DNA of 64,000 nt from Nocardia sp. BMG51109. Its GTDB lineage: Bacteria > Actinomycetota > Actinomycetes > Mycobacteriales > Mycobacteriaceae. This document shows positions 18,264-29,034 of the stretch, one piece after another. Each line of letters opens with the position of its first letter. The stretch's first letter is position 1. Location of the stretch: NCBI RefSeq assembly GCF_000526215.1, contig NZ_JAFQ01000004.1, forward strand, positions 6,200,001 through 6,264,000. The letters are read 5' to 3'. A model generated the notes under the pieces. That model searched no databases. It worked only from the letters and a program-made list of their open reading frames with translations, and was not told where the DNA came from. The position numbers and the translations under genes are program-made.

Positions 18264-19840
18264 CACGACCCCACGATCGAACGCTGGTCCGGCGGTGGCG
18301 TATACACGTCGTCGTCGAGTTGCAGCACCATGAAGCCGTTGTCGTTGCAGCTGGTCCACAGCTGGTTGCCGTGCCATTCGGGCGGGGCGAAACACCAGTC
18401 GGTGGAGACGTCGCCGAAGGCGAGCATGCCCGACCGCGGCGAGAGCGCCTGGGCCGGATCGAACTTCCCCTCCAGGATCGCGCGCGCGACCGAGAAGCCC
18501 TCCATCGCGGGCGGTCCGAGCAGCGAGCCCAGCGCGTGCGGCGAATTCCACAGGTCCAGGTTCTGGCCGGTGCGGGCGGGCGGATTGAAGTAGGCGAGCT
18601 CGCGCACGTGGAACGGATCGCGGACATCGAACACCCGGACGCCCGACGACTGCCAGCCGCAGGCCAGCGCCGTCGGGTCGTTCGGGCGGTCGGCGGCGCA
18701 GTAGTGCGGGTCGTAGGCGAACACCGAACCGCCCATGGCCGAGGAGGTCATGCTGTCCTGATGTTCGGGCAGCTCGATCTCCAGCTTGATCTTGTTGACC
18801 ACCTCGGGGCGGGTGTCGTCGGAGATATCGATGATTTTCACTCCGCCCGAACCGCCCTCGTCGGCGGTGAACAGGTACGGCTTCCCGTCGTAGCTGACCG
18901 GGATGCTGTGCTGGGTGGCCCAGCCGTCGGTCCAGAACACCCGGCCCAGATGCGCCACCTGCGGATTCGGGTCGCGGCGCTGGACCGCGCCGACGTCGAG
19001 GGTGGTGAATCCGCCGAGCGCCGAGAGGTACAGGCGGTTGCCGTCGGGGCTGATTCCGAAGCCGTGCGCCTCGATTCCGGTGAGGCCCTGCCAGACCACG
19101 TGCGGGTTCGCCGGGTCGGTGAGGTCCACGGCGCTGACGAATCCGGGCGCGATACCGGAGGCCCAGTAGGTGCGGCCGTCGGGGGAGAAGCCGCCCTCGT
19201 GGGTCGTGATCGGCAGCGGCATGGCCAGATTCGAGCCCGGGCCGGGATTGAGCAGGCGCGGGTGCGCACAGTCGGAGATGTCGTAGACCGACAGGTAGCC
19301 GACGCCGGTGCCCACCGGAACTCCCGTTCCCACCAGGAGTTTCCGTTCGGTGTTGACCTTCAGGCTCTCCCACGTGCCGGCCAGCATCGCCGGTTCGGTG
19401 AGCGTCGCGGTCAGGACCGGGTGCGCGGGATCGGCCGCGTCGACGACCTGTACGCCCTGCGCCGGGCCGAGTAGATCGCCGGGGAAGAACGAGCCCGTGT
19501 AGGAACAGTGGTCGTAGGTGGTCGAGGTGATGCCGGCGCCGTGCCCGGTGTAGCCGCCGACGAAGGATATGTTGCAGTCGTAGCCCTGGGTGCTGCGTCC
19601 GCTGTCGCGGTCGGCGGCCGGAACATCGCCCTGCAGACCGGGTTCCGGTCGAGAACCCGGACCACAGTCGGCCCGGGCGACGGCGGTCCGCCCGATATCG
19701 AGGAACTGCCGCACCTGATCGGCGATATCGGAATGCGGATCCGCCGACGCGCCGCCGACCGGCAGCATCGATGCGCACAACAGTGCCGCCGCGAACAGCA
19801 CCATCGGCCTGGACCGCCGAACCCCCAGGAATCGCCGCAT
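18263..19840 (-). CDS. Secreted LVIVD-repeat beta-propeller protein
   Basis: A 525-residue protein with a cleavable signal peptide (hydrophobic segment about residues 13-28, cleavage near ASA-DP). It consists of LVIVD-type repeats that form a beta-propeller (GVQVVDAADPAHPVL, GYLSVYDISDCAHPRLL, VSAVDLTDPANPHVV, VKIIDISDDTRPEVV, GVRVFDVRDPFHVREL). Six or more cysteines suggest disulfides. Similar proteins in Nocardia and Rhodococcus lie next to DUF305 proteins, as here, and the pair probably works together outside the membrane, perhaps in metal handling, which is inference. No enzymatic motif is seen. Confidence 0.85.
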   Translation of the reverse strand: MRRFLGVRRSRPMVLFAAALLCASMLPVGGASADPHSDIADQVRQFLDIGRTAVARADCGPGSRPEPGLQGDVPAADRDSGRSTQGYDCNISFVGGYTGHGAGITSTTYDHCSYTGSFFPGDLLGPAQGVQVVDAADPAHPVLTATLTEPAMLAGTWESLKVNTERKLLVGTGVPVGTGVGYLSVYDISDCAHPRLLNPGPGSNLAMPLPITTHEGGFSPDGRTYWASGIAPGFVSAVDLTDPANPHVVWQGLTGIEAHGFGISPDGNRLYLSALGGFTTLDVGAVQRRDPNPQVAHLGRVFWTDGWATQHSIPVSYDGKPYLFTADEGGSGGVKIIDISDDTRPEVVNKIKLEIELPEHQDSMTSSAMGGSVFAYDPHYCAADRPNDPTALACGWQSSGVRVFDVRDPFHVRELAYFNPPARTGQNLDLWNSPHALGSLLGPPAMEGFSVARAILEGKFDPAQALSPRSGMLAFGDVSTDWCFAPPEWHGNQLWTSCNDNGFMVLQLDDDVYTPPPDQRSIVGS

Positions 19841-20057
19841 CGCGTCCCCGCCTTCCGTACCTCATCCGCCGCGAGACCGGGTAAGCGTTACCCACGGTCA
19901 CGCCGATATTTGGAACGGTAGCGCGAAACTGTCTCAGTCGGGGCGATTTCGGTGCGGCGGTTGCCGAACCGAGACGAGGATGCGCCGAGGGATCGGATCG
20001 GTGCCGGGCCGGCAGAATTCGCGCCGCACCCGACAGCGGCGGTGGCCGCCGTCCCGG

Positions 20058-21224
20058 TCAGCGGGGCGCCACGCGCACGAGGCGTTCCGCGGCTTCGAGC
20101 AGTCGCCTCCGCAGCGGGGCCGCCCGCTCGGCCAGCTGTGCCTGGCACCGGACGTACTCGGCGCGGCCGGAAGGGGTTTCGATGGGCACCGGAGTGTAGC
20201 CGTAGCCGGACAGATCGTAGGGGCTGGCGCGCATATCGAGTTCCCGTGCGTCACAGGCCAACTCGAAGCAGTCCAGCAGGAGTTCGGAATCGATCAGCGG
20301 TGCCAGCTTGTAGCCCCACTTGTACAGATCCATGTTGGCGTGCAGGCAGCCGGGCTGTTCGCGCAGCGGCTGGTCCTCGCGGGTCAGACGTTCGGCGTTG
20401 CGGGGGACCGCGTCCGGGGTGAAGAACCGGAACGCGTCGAAGTGGGTGCAGCGCAGCGACATCGACTCCACCACCGCATCGGTCCCGGCCCGTCCGAGCC
20501 GCATCGGCACCTGCCGATGGCGCACCTCGTCACTGCGATACACCATCGCCCACTCGTGCAGCCCGAAACAGGAGAGTTGCGCGGACCGGGAAGCCGTGGC
20601 GCGCAACAGCTTCGCGACGTACTCGACGGTGTCGAGGCGCCGCAGCAGGAAATCGGGGTCGGCGGTGCACGCCGGAACGGAGGCGGTCGCGGCGTCTCGC
20701 ATCGTCGCGGCGGGCGATTCCCTCGTCCGGTCCGCGGTGCTTCCGGGCGCAGCATCCGTTTCCGGAACACCGATCATGCCGGCGCCCGCGCCTGTCATCC
20801 CGGTGGCCCGGGTATCGGCCGCCGTCCTCCCGGCGGCCCGGGCGCCCACTTCCGTTGTCCCGGTGGTCCGGGCGTCCGCTTCCGTGGTTCCGGCGTGTGT
20901 CTGGCCGGCATCCCCGTGCACCCGAACGGCCGCATTCCCGGGCACCGAAACAGCGTGGTAGCCGCGGAAGTTCGCGTACTCCGCCGCATTCTCCAGGGCG
21001 ATCCCGAACCCCGGATGCCAGCGCCGGAGCTGTGCGGGCTTGTGGCCGTAGTAGGTGAACAGGAAGTCGATCACCGGGTGCCGGGTGCCGGCGGCGCGGT
21101 GCTCGAGATACGGCCGGATCAGGTCGTCCGCCCGCGCTCGATGCGCCGCCGCCCGAGCCCGCCATTCCCGCTCGGGCAGGACGCGAATCTCCCTTGCCGC
21201 CGTGGTCGTCACCGCACCGCTCAT
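20058..21224 (-). CDS. 3-methyladenine DNA glycosylase-annotated family protein
   Basis: A 388-residue protein belonging to an actinobacterial family that databases label 3-methyladenine DNA glycosylase. Typical stretches are HPVIDFLFTYYGHKPAQLRRWHPG, SCFGLHEWAMVYR, LRCTHFDAFRFFTPDAVP, QPGCLHANMDLYKWGYKL and ELDMRASPYDLSGYGY. The helix-hairpin-helix of proven alkylation glycosylases is not evident, so the label may be wrong. Residues about 110-180 are a low-complexity Thr/Ala/Gly insertion built from 10-residue repeats and absent from the normal family pattern. The ATG overlaps the upstream CBS gene stop by 4 bases (ATGA), so expression is coupled to the two membrane proteins. Confidence 0.78.
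   Translation of the reverse strand: MSGAVTTTAAREIRVLPEREWRARAAAHRARADDLIRPYLEHRAAGTRHPVIDFLFTYYGHKPAQLRRWHPGFGIALENAAEYANFRGYHAVSVPGNAAVRVHGDAGQTHAGTTEADARTTGTTEVGARAAGRTAADTRATGMTGAGAGMIGVPETDAAPGSTADRTRESPAATMRDAATASVPACTADPDFLLRRLDTVEYVAKLLRATASRSAQLSCFGLHEWAMVYRSDEVRHRQVPMRLGRAGTDAVVESMSLRCTHFDAFRFFTPDAVPRNAERLTREDQPLREQPGCLHANMDLYKWGYKLAPLIDSELLLDCFELACDARELDMRASPYDLSGYGYTPVPIETPSGRAEYVRCQAQLAERAAPLRRRLLEAAERLVRVAPR
20794..20897 (-). repeat. 30-bp in-frame tandem repeat in glycosylase-like gene
   Basis: Three and a half imperfect 30-bp units begin at 20794, 20824, 20854 and 20884 (each with CCGGYGG then CCGGG). They encode a 10-residue period of Thr, Ala, Gly and Asp/Glu inside the coding region. 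Reading frame is preserved. Confidence 0.85.
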
Positions 21225-22285
21225 TCCGCGATCCGGTGGGTGGCGTCGCGGACCGTGCCGACGAATTCCTCCATCAGATCCTCGAGGGCGACGATGCCGA
21301 CGGTGGTGCCGCGGCTGTCGACGACCCGGCCGAGGTGGCTGTTGGTGCGGCGCAGCCGCGACAGCGCCTCGTACAGCGTGGTGCCCATGCTGAGGGCCGG
21401 CAGCGGCCGGATGTCGGTGCGCGGGATCGGCGTGGAGGGCCCCGCCGTATCGTCGGCGACCTTGTCCAGCACATCCTTCACGTGCAGGTAGCCGACCAGC
21501 GACCCGTCGTCGGTGCGGATCGGGTAGCGGGAGAAACCCGTCTCGGCGACCGCGGACTCGATATCGCCCAGCGTGGTTCCGTCGCCACGCAGCGGCACGC
21601 AGCGGGTCTTGGCCAGCGGCACCATGACGTCGGCCACGATCCGGTCGGTGGTACCCAGCGCCTGGGTGAGCCGGCGGTGCTCGCCCTCCTCGAGCAGGCC
21701 CTCCGACCGCGACTCGCCGATCATCTCGGCCAGCTCCACCGAGGAGACGGTGGCGTCGAGTTCGTCCTTGGGCTCGATGCGCAGCGCGCGCAGCGTCAGG
21801 TTCGCGGCCAGGTTGTACAGCGTGATCAGCGGCCGGGCCAGCCGCAGGAACCACATCAGCATCGGAACCAGCAGCAGCGCAACGCGTTCCGGACCGGCCA
21901 GGGCGATGTTCTTCGGGATCATCTCGCCGAGCAGCATGTGCAGCACCACCACCAGGCCCAGCGCCAGGGCGAACGAGATCGGATGCAGCAGTTCGCCGGG
22001 CACCCCGGCCGCGTGGAACGGGCGCTCCAGCAGATGCGCCACCGCCGGTTCGCCGACCCGGCCCAGCAGCAGCGAGCAGATGGTGACGCCCAGCTGCGCG
22101 GCCGCCAGCATCATCGACAGGTGCTCACCGGCCCTGATCACCGTCTCGGCGCCGCGTTTACCCTGCGCGGCAAGGGTTTCCAGGCGGTCGCGCCGGGCGG
22201 TGATCACGGCGAACTCGGCGCCCACGAAGAAGGCGTTGGCACCGAGCAGCACCACCGTCAGCAGCACCCCGTACAGATCACCCAT
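21221..22285 (-). CDS. CNNM/CBS-domain membrane protein (Rv1841c-like)
   Basis: A 354-residue membrane protein with an N-terminal CNNM (DUF21) domain of about four membrane segments (LLTVVLLGANAFFVGAEFAVI; LSMMLAAAQLGVTICSLLLG; LHMLLGEMIPKNIAL) and a pair of CBS domains from about residue 205 (DVMVPLAKTRCVPLRG; HLGRVVDSRGTTVGIVALEDLMEEFVG). Relatives are implicated in magnesium or cobalt transport, though often called hemolysins. It lacks the C-terminal CorC_HlyC domain present in its neighbour. It overlaps the second CBS gene by 8 bp upstream and the glycosylase-like gene by 4 bp downstream. It corresponds in position to M. tuberculosis Rv1841c. Confidence 0.88.
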   Translation of the reverse strand: MGDLYGVLLTVVLLGANAFFVGAEFAVITARRDRLETLAAQGKRGAETVIRAGEHLSMMLAAAQLGVTICSLLLGRVGEPAVAHLLERPFHAAGVPGELLHPISFALALGLVVVLHMLLGEMIPKNIALAGPERVALLLVPMLMWFLRLARPLITLYNLAANLTLRALRIEPKDELDATVSSVELAEMIGESRSEGLLEEGEHRRLTQALGTTDRIVADVMVPLAKTRCVPLRGDGTTLGDIESAVAETGFSRYPIRTDDGSLVGYLHVKDVLDKVADDTAGPSTPIPRTDIRPLPALSMGTTLYEALSRLRRTNSHLGRVVDSRGTTVGIVALEDLMEEFVGTVRDATHRIAE

Positions 22286-23663
22286 GGTCGTGCTCCCAGG
22301 CCGCCAGCGTGTCCGGATCTATCGGACGCAGCAGCACCCGGTCGATGCGCCGGCCGTCCATCCGTTCCACCCGGGCCAGCCAGCCGCCGTGGGTCTGCGG
22401 TTCGAGCTGGTGTCCGTTGGCGGGTTGCGGCAGCAGCACCTCGTCCCCGGCTTCGGGGATCCGGCCCAGCTCGGTGAGTACCAGGCCGCCGAGCGTCTCG
22501 TACTCGCCCTCGGGCGCCTCGTAGCCGGTGGCGCGGGCCACCTCGTCGATGCGCAGCAGGCCCGAGCAGTTCCAGCCGGCCACGGCGCGGCGGACGTCGA
22601 GTTCCTCCACGTCGTGCTCGTCGCGGACGTCGCCGAGGATCTCCTCGATGATGTCCTCCATGGTGACTATGCCCGCGGTGCCGCCGTACTCGTCGACCAC
22701 GAGCGCGACCTGCATACCGTCGGCGCGCACCCGCTCCAGGACGGCGTCGCCGGCCAGGCTGGCCGGGACGATCGGCACCGCGTGGGCGATCGAGCGCAGC
22801 GTGATGGTGTGACGCTCCCGGACCGGGTGCAGGAACGCCTGTTTGATGTGCACGACGCCGAGCGTGTTGTCCAGGTCGCCGTCGGTCACGGGGAACCGGG
22901 AGAATCCGGTCCGGCCGGCGGCGGCGATGAGGTCGGACAGGGTGTCGTCCTGGTGCAGCGATTCGATCTTCACCCGCGGCGTCATCAGCTCCTCGGCGCT
23001 GCGGTCGCCGAAGGCCAGCGATCGGTCGACCACCAGGGCCGTGCGCAGGTCCAGCGCGCCCCGCTGGGCCGAGGTGCGCACCAGCGACCCCAGCTCCTCC
23101 GGCGACCGGGCCGAGCGCAGCTCCTCGGCGGGCTCGATGCCGAACCGCCGCAGCACCCAGTTGGCGGTGCCGTTGAGCAGGTTGATCAGCCATCGGAAGA
23201 GCACGGAGAAGGCGATCATCGGGCCGGCGGTGAGGCGCGCGGCGGCCAGCGGGTTGGCGATGGCCATGTTCTTGGGCACCAGCTCGCCGTAGGTCATCGA
23301 CAGCGAGGTGGCCAGCACCAGCGCGACGGCGAGCGAAACTCCGTCCGCGGCACCGGAACTCATGCCCATGGCGTCGAACAGCGGCTGAAACAGCCGGGCC
23401 AGTACGGGTTCGGCGATATAGCCGGTGACCAGGGTGGTGATGGTGATGCCCAGCTGCGCGCCGGACAGCTGGAACGACAGCGTGCGATGCGCGTGGCGCA
23501 CCTGCCGGGATCGCAGGTCGCCGCCTCGGGCATGGGCCTCGACGGTGCTGCGCTCGAGCGCGGTGAGGGAGAACTCGGCGGCGACGAACAGCGCGGTGCC
23601 GACCGTCAGCGCGACGAAACCCACCAGGCTGAGCACGGTGAACACGGCCGACATCGTCAGCAC
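22278..23663 (-). CDS. CNNM/CBS/CorC-domain membrane protein (Rv1842c-like)
   Basis: A 461-residue paralogue of the downstream gene: CNNM membrane domain (FTVLSLVGFVALTVGTALFVAAEFSLTALERS; LSFQLSGAQLGITITTLVTGYIAEP; MTYGELVPKNMAIANP), two CBS domains (ELMTPRVKIESLHQDD; GMQVALVVDEYGGTAGIVTMEDIIEEILGDV) and a C-terminal CorC_HlyC domain (GWNCSGLLRIDEVARATGYEAPEGEYETLGGLVL). Proposed roles are cation (magnesium) efflux or sensing. GTG (23663) or ATG (23654) may be the start. It is first in a three-gene overlapping unit, syntenic with M. tuberculosis Rv1842c. Confidence 0.9.
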   Translation of the reverse strand: MLTMSAVFTVLSLVGFVALTVGTALFVAAEFSLTALERSTVEAHARGGDLRSRQVRHAHRTLSFQLSGAQLGITITTLVTGYIAEPVLARLFQPLFDAMGMSSGAADGVSLAVALVLATSLSMTYGELVPKNMAIANPLAAARLTAGPMIAFSVLFRWLINLLNGTANWVLRRFGIEPAEELRSARSPEELGSLVRTSAQRGALDLRTALVVDRSLAFGDRSAEELMTPRVKIESLHQDDTLSDLIAAAGRTGFSRFPVTDGDLDNTLGVVHIKQAFLHPVRERHTITLRSIAHAVPIVPASLAGDAVLERVRADGMQVALVVDEYGGTAGIVTMEDIIEEILGDVRDEHDVEELDVRRAVAGWNCSGLLRIDEVARATGYEAPEGEYETLGGLVLTELGRIPEAGDEVLLPQPANGHQLEPQTHGGWLARVERMDGRRIDRVLLRPIDPDTLAAWEHDHG

Positions 23664-24306
23664 CGCCCGGATAAGAGAGGGACCGGTGTGATGGGGGCGC
23701 CGGGTTCGTCACCCGGCTCGAGAGAGGAGCCCTCCCGTGTGGCGCCCTCGGACGCGGGTGACAACTGGTTCCTTTCGGCAAGCGGAAGTGTCATAACGTG
23801 CTGTGACCCCGGCCACGGAAACGGCTTCGTACCGCAGCCCGGCGAATCCCATGCTACCGGGTCGCTACGACTGCCCCCCACGGTGGCACACCGGGTTCGT
23901 CCGGTTTCCCGGCACGGGCACGCGGTCCCGCGCGGCGTCCCCAGTTGCGGCCGCCCCCACCGGGAGGCTGCCGCGGTTTCGCGTCGCTGCGCGGAGGGGC
24001 AACGCAGCGTGGGTCGCCGAGCCTGGGCCGATCCGCTGCGTCGGCGACGCCCGGGCACCGCTCGGAAAGATGCCCGGTCGTGACCCGGAGGCATGATGCG
24101 TCGGCGGCGGAGCCTGGTTGTTGCTCGGAGAGATGCCCGGTCGTGGCTCGGAGGCATGATGCGTCGGCGGCGGAGCTACAGTCGCCGCCGCTCGGAGGCG
24201 CTATGCGGCCGATGCCTCGCCGCCGCAAGCGCGTTCGAGCACCCACGGCCCGGCATTCACGAGGGCAGGCAGCCTCGCCACCCGCTACGGTGCCGGGCGG
24301 ACGAGT
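23664..24306. other. Long intergenic gap with tandem repeat
   Basis: There is no supported gene in these ~640 bp between guaB1 and the CBS unit. The right half holds two copies of a 63-bp repeat. The part nearest 23664 should contain the CBS-unit promoter, but no clear -10 stands out. Confidence 0.5.
24060..24185. repeat. 63-bp direct repeat, two copies
   Basis: Copies start at 24060 and 24123. The first ~55 bp (from GCTCGGARAGATGCCCGG to GTCGGCGGCGGAGC) differ at only a few positions. A degenerate partial third copy follows. Not inside a gene. Purpose unknown. Confidence 0.8.
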
Positions 24307-26001
<1,695 letters not shown>

Positions 26002-26493
26002 TCAGCTGCGGCCGAAAAGTCTACGCGGCCAAGACTTCCTGGGAGTTCGTGTTGTCGTCGCGGTGGCTGCGGGGGAATCGGTGGCCGGGCGCTTGCGCTC
26101 GCTGCGCCACTGGTCGACGACCTCATCGACGTCGACCGGGGCGACCTGGACGTGCGGGCCGGTGGGCATGCGCTGCCAGTCGATGATGCGGGCGTTGAGT
26201 TCCTCGGCCAGTTCGCGGACGTCGCGTTCGAAACGCAGTTGCCGTACCCGCTCCGGCAGGTGTTCCAGGTCGCGCCGCAGCAGCAGCGACGGCGGGAGCA
26301 CGCCGTCGCCGGTCACGCCCTCGCGGCGCAGGTAGTCCCGCAGCCACGAGTTCTCGTCCACCGGCTGCCCGGCTCCCGGGATCGGCTTACCGGCCCCCGG
26401 CAGGTCGTCGAATTCTCCGCGCTCGGTGGCCTCACGAATCTGCTTGTCCACCCAGGACTCGTGGGTCATGCCCGCGGGTTTACGCTCGGTCAT
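26002..26493 (-). CDS. DUF1992 / DnaJ-homologue subfamily C28-like protein
   Basis: A 163-residue protein with a DUF1992 domain at residues 8-75: WVDKQIREATERGEFDDLPGAGKPIP and LRDYLRREG, the hallmark of the DNAJC28-like conserved domain. No J domain is present. The C-terminal third is basic and Ser/Thr-rich. The ATG at 26493 (MTERKPAGMTH) is preceded by AAGGGGATAG; an upstream ATG adds 13 residues without similarity. Function unknown. It is on the same strand as its neighbours but with gaps of about 180-250 bp on either side. Confidence 0.8.
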   Translation of the reverse strand: MTERKPAGMTHESWVDKQIREATERGEFDDLPGAGKPIPGAGQPVDENSWLRDYLRREGVTGDGVLPPSLLLRRDLEHLPERVRQLRFERDVRELAEELNARIIDWQRMPTGPHVQVAPVDVDEVVDQWRSERKRPATDSPAATATTTRTPRKSWPRRLFGRS

Positions 26494-26673
26494 CGCTATC
26501 CCCTTCGATAGTCGACGGTCTGCACCCGCCATTGTATCGGGTTGCCCGCCAGCCGAGTTGGGGTGGACCCGCGGACGGACTGCGGCGGGACCGGTGTACC
26601 GGTGCGGGGTCCGCGGCGGGCGAGTCGACTCTCGGCCGCAGAACCGCTACGGGTGGTACGTACGCCTGTGCGG

Positions 26674-28011
26674 TCAGTGTGCGGAGCGGTTGCGACGGCG
26701 GGGGTTACGAGGGCGGGGCGGGCGGCGAGGACCGCGGTTTCCGGGCGTGTCGCGCGGCCGAGGTGGTTCGACGGGTGCGGCGGGGTCGGGGAGGGGGCGG
26801 CCCGACGGCGGGCGGGCTCCGGTGATCGCGGTCAGTTCGGGGGTGCCGGGGCGGACGCGGACGGTGGTGGGGGTGGCGTCGAGTTCGTCCAGGAGGCGGT
26901 CGAATTCGGCGCGGTCGTCCTCGGTGACCAGGGTGACGACCGCGCCGGCGGCGCCCGCGCGGGCGGTGCGGCCGGATCGGTGCAGGTAGTCCTTGGGGTC
27001 CGCGGGCGGGTCGACCTGTACGACCAGGGAGATGTCGTCGACGTGCAGTCCGCGGGCCGCGACGTCGGTGGCCACCAGGACCGGAGCCGAGCCGTCGGAG
27101 TAGGCCGCCAGGGCGCGGGCGCGCTGGTGTTGCGAGCGGCCGCCGTGCAGATCGACGGCGGCCACGCCGGCCGAGCGGAGGCGGCGGGCCAGCTTGTCCG
27201 CGCCATACTGGGTGCGCACGAACAGCAGCGTCCGGCCGGCGCGGGCGGCGATCTCGGTCACGACCTCGTACTTGTCGGCCTTGCGCACGGCCAGGAGATA
27301 GTGCGAGATGGCCGGATTCGCCACCGCCGCACCGGGTTCGGGTCGCCCGGCCGTGTCGGTGGCGGCCACGGAATGGGTCCGGGGCGCGCGCAGATACCGC
27401 CGCACGAGCGTGTCCACGGCCTCGTCGAGGGTGGCGGAGAACAGCAGATGCTGGGCGTCGTCCGGGACCCGGTCCAGGACGTCGGTGATCTGCTCGAGGA
27501 ATCCGAGTCCGGCCATGTGGTCGGCCTCGTCGACGGCGACCACGCGCACCGCGTCCAGGGTGACGGCGTCGCGGGCGAGGAGATCGGCGAGCCGGCCGGG
27601 CGTCGCCACGAGAACGTCGACGCCGCGCGCGAGCCGCTCGGCCTGCCGCCTGATCGGCACGCCGCCCACCGCGGATCCGAGGCGCAGCCCCAGCGCGACG
27701 GCCGGTTCGTCGAGGGCCCGCTCGATCTGCAGGGCCAGCTCGCGGGTCGGCGACAGGATGAGCGCGCGCGGGCGGCGCGGCGCGGCGGCCCCGCGCATCA
27801 CCCGCACCAGCAACGGCAGGCCGAAGGCCAGCGTCTTACCGGAACCCGTTGCGGCCCGGCCGAGTACGTCACGCCCGGCGAGGATGTCGGGCGTGACGGC
27901 CGCCTGGATCGGGAACGCGGTCTCCAGGCCCGCCCGGCGCAGCGCCTGCACCAGCGCCACGGGCAGCCCGAGTTCGGCGAATCGCGGCGCGCCGGGGAGG
28001 TCAGGCGGCAC
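26674..28011 (-). CDS. DEAD-box RNA helicase
   Basis: A 445-residue superfamily 2 helicase with all core motifs: Q motif (FAELGLP ... PIQAAVTPDIL), motif I ATGSGKT, Ia PTRELALQ, II DEAD in VDEADHM, III SAT, V ATDVAARGLHV, VI HRSGRTARAG. The C-terminal ~50 residues are Arg/Pro-rich and disordered, typical of RNA-binding tails. It likely unwinds RNA in ribosome assembly or cold adaptation. It overlaps the M56 peptidase gene by 11 bp. It is not part of the M. tuberculosis Rv1843c-Rv1846c order, where gnd1 lies instead, so it was inserted or replaced that gene here. Confidence 0.93.
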   Translation of the reverse strand: MPPDLPGAPRFAELGLPVALVQALRRAGLETAFPIQAAVTPDILAGRDVLGRAATGSGKTLAFGLPLLVRVMRGAAAPRRPRALILSPTRELALQIERALDEPAVALGLRLGSAVGGVPIRRQAERLARGVDVLVATPGRLADLLARDAVTLDAVRVVAVDEADHMAGLGFLEQITDVLDRVPDDAQHLLFSATLDEAVDTLVRRYLRAPRTHSVAATDTAGRPEPGAAVANPAISHYLLAVRKADKYEVVTEIAARAGRTLLFVRTQYGADKLARRLRSAGVAAVDLHGGRSQHQRARALAAYSDGSAPVLVATDVAARGLHVDDISLVVQVDPPADPKDYLHRSGRTARAGAAGAVVTLVTEDDRAEFDRLLDELDATPTTVRVRPGTPELTAITGARPPSGRPLPDPAAPVEPPRPRDTPGNRGPRRPPRPRNPRRRNRSAH

Positions 28012-28954
28012 GGAACAACCGGCTCAGCTCGACCAGCCAGGGAATCGCCACGGCCAGCGTCGGCACGACCAGGATCGCCGCGGCGGCCAGGTAGGCGGCG
28101 GCGGCGATGCGCGGATCGCCCAGCGGCCCGGCCAGCCGCTGGATCCGGATCAGCGTGGTGGGCCCGCCGGCGGCCATGGCGCCTTGCGGCGCGGCGGAAT
28201 TCGAGCAGGTCACCAGGGCGCGGGCGAGCGGCGTGCGGCCGGTGATCTTGACCGCGGTGTCGTCGGCGAGCAGTTCGATCAGCAGCTTCACCGAATCGAG
28301 GGCCGACTTGCTGCGCACCCAGCGCGGGAACGCCTCGTGCGCCGCGGTGAACGCCTCCAGTACGAGATCGTGCCGGGCCCGCAGGTGGGAGCGCTCGTGG
28401 CTGACGATCGCCTTCAGCTCCGACTCCGACAGATTGGCGAAGGTGCCCTGGCTGAGCACCACGCGGCGGCGCAGGCCCGGCAGACAGTAGGCGATCGGTT
28501 CGGCGGCGGCCAGCACCCGGATGTCGGCGGCGCGGCGGGCGCTGTGCCGGTACTCCCGGCCCTGGTCGAGCAGGTCGACCAGCATCCGGTGCCGGGCGCG
28601 GCGGCGGCGGGTGTGCACGCCGACCCGGATCGATGCGTAGATCAGGCGCGCGCCCACCAGCAGGGTCAGGGCGAAGACCACGACGTAGGCCAGCCAGAGC
28701 GGCAGGCCCAGCGCATCGATCTCGCGGGTGGGGGAGGTGGTCGGGCGTCCGTCGGAGCCGGGCACCAGCAGCAGGCTCGCTATCGCGAGGCCGGATCCGA
28801 AGGCGCTGAGAACGGCGGCGAGGGCGACGGCCTGCCACAGGACGAGCGCCGCCCGCGGCGTCCGGAACGGCCAGGTGGCTCGACTGAGCAGGGCCGGAAC
28901 CGGGCCCGCGAGAAGCAGAGCGAGACCGGCGAAGACCGGCGCGGTTGCGTTCAT
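28001..28954 (-). CDS. M56-family zinc metallopeptidase (BlaR1-like, Rv1845c-like)
   Basis: A 317-residue integral membrane peptidase with about four or five membrane segments: residues 5-25, 35-60, 95-115, and 290-312 near the end. The M56 zinc motif is HERSH in AIVSHERSHLRARHD. Unlike staphylococcal BlaR1 it has no penicillin-binding sensor domain, so it belongs to the short mycobacterial form (Rv1845c). It is paired with a BlaI-type repressor 80 bp upstream on the same strand. By analogy it cleaves or inactivates BlaI on a signal, which in mycobacteria is linked to respiratory and ATP-synthase genes as well as to blaC. Confidence 0.9.
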   Translation of the reverse strand: MNATAPVFAGLALLLAGPVPALLSRATWPFRTPRAALVLWQAVALAAVLSAFGSGLAIASLLLVPGSDGRPTTSPTREIDALGLPLWLAYVVVFALTLLVGARLIYASIRVGVHTRRRRARHRMLVDLLDQGREYRHSARRAADIRVLAAAEPIAYCLPGLRRRVVLSQGTFANLSESELKAIVSHERSHLRARHDLVLEAFTAAHEAFPRWVRSKSALDSVKLLIELLADDTAVKITGRTPLARALVTCSNSAAPQGAMAAGGPTTLIRIQRLAGPLGDPRIAAAAYLAAAAILVVPTLAVAIPWLVELSRLFRAA

Positions 28955-29034
28955 GCTCAGCTCACTGCGTTGTGGGGCCAGGGCCCGAGAGCGCGGCGCA
29001 CAGCCGACATCCGGCGACCGGAGCGCCGCAGGAA

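Noticed and set aside
17628..19901. 757-codon frame as a fusion of unknown domain and DUF305
   Set aside because: The upstream part is the LVIVD gene read in another frame; the DUF305 ATG at 18263 overlaps the LVIVD stop.
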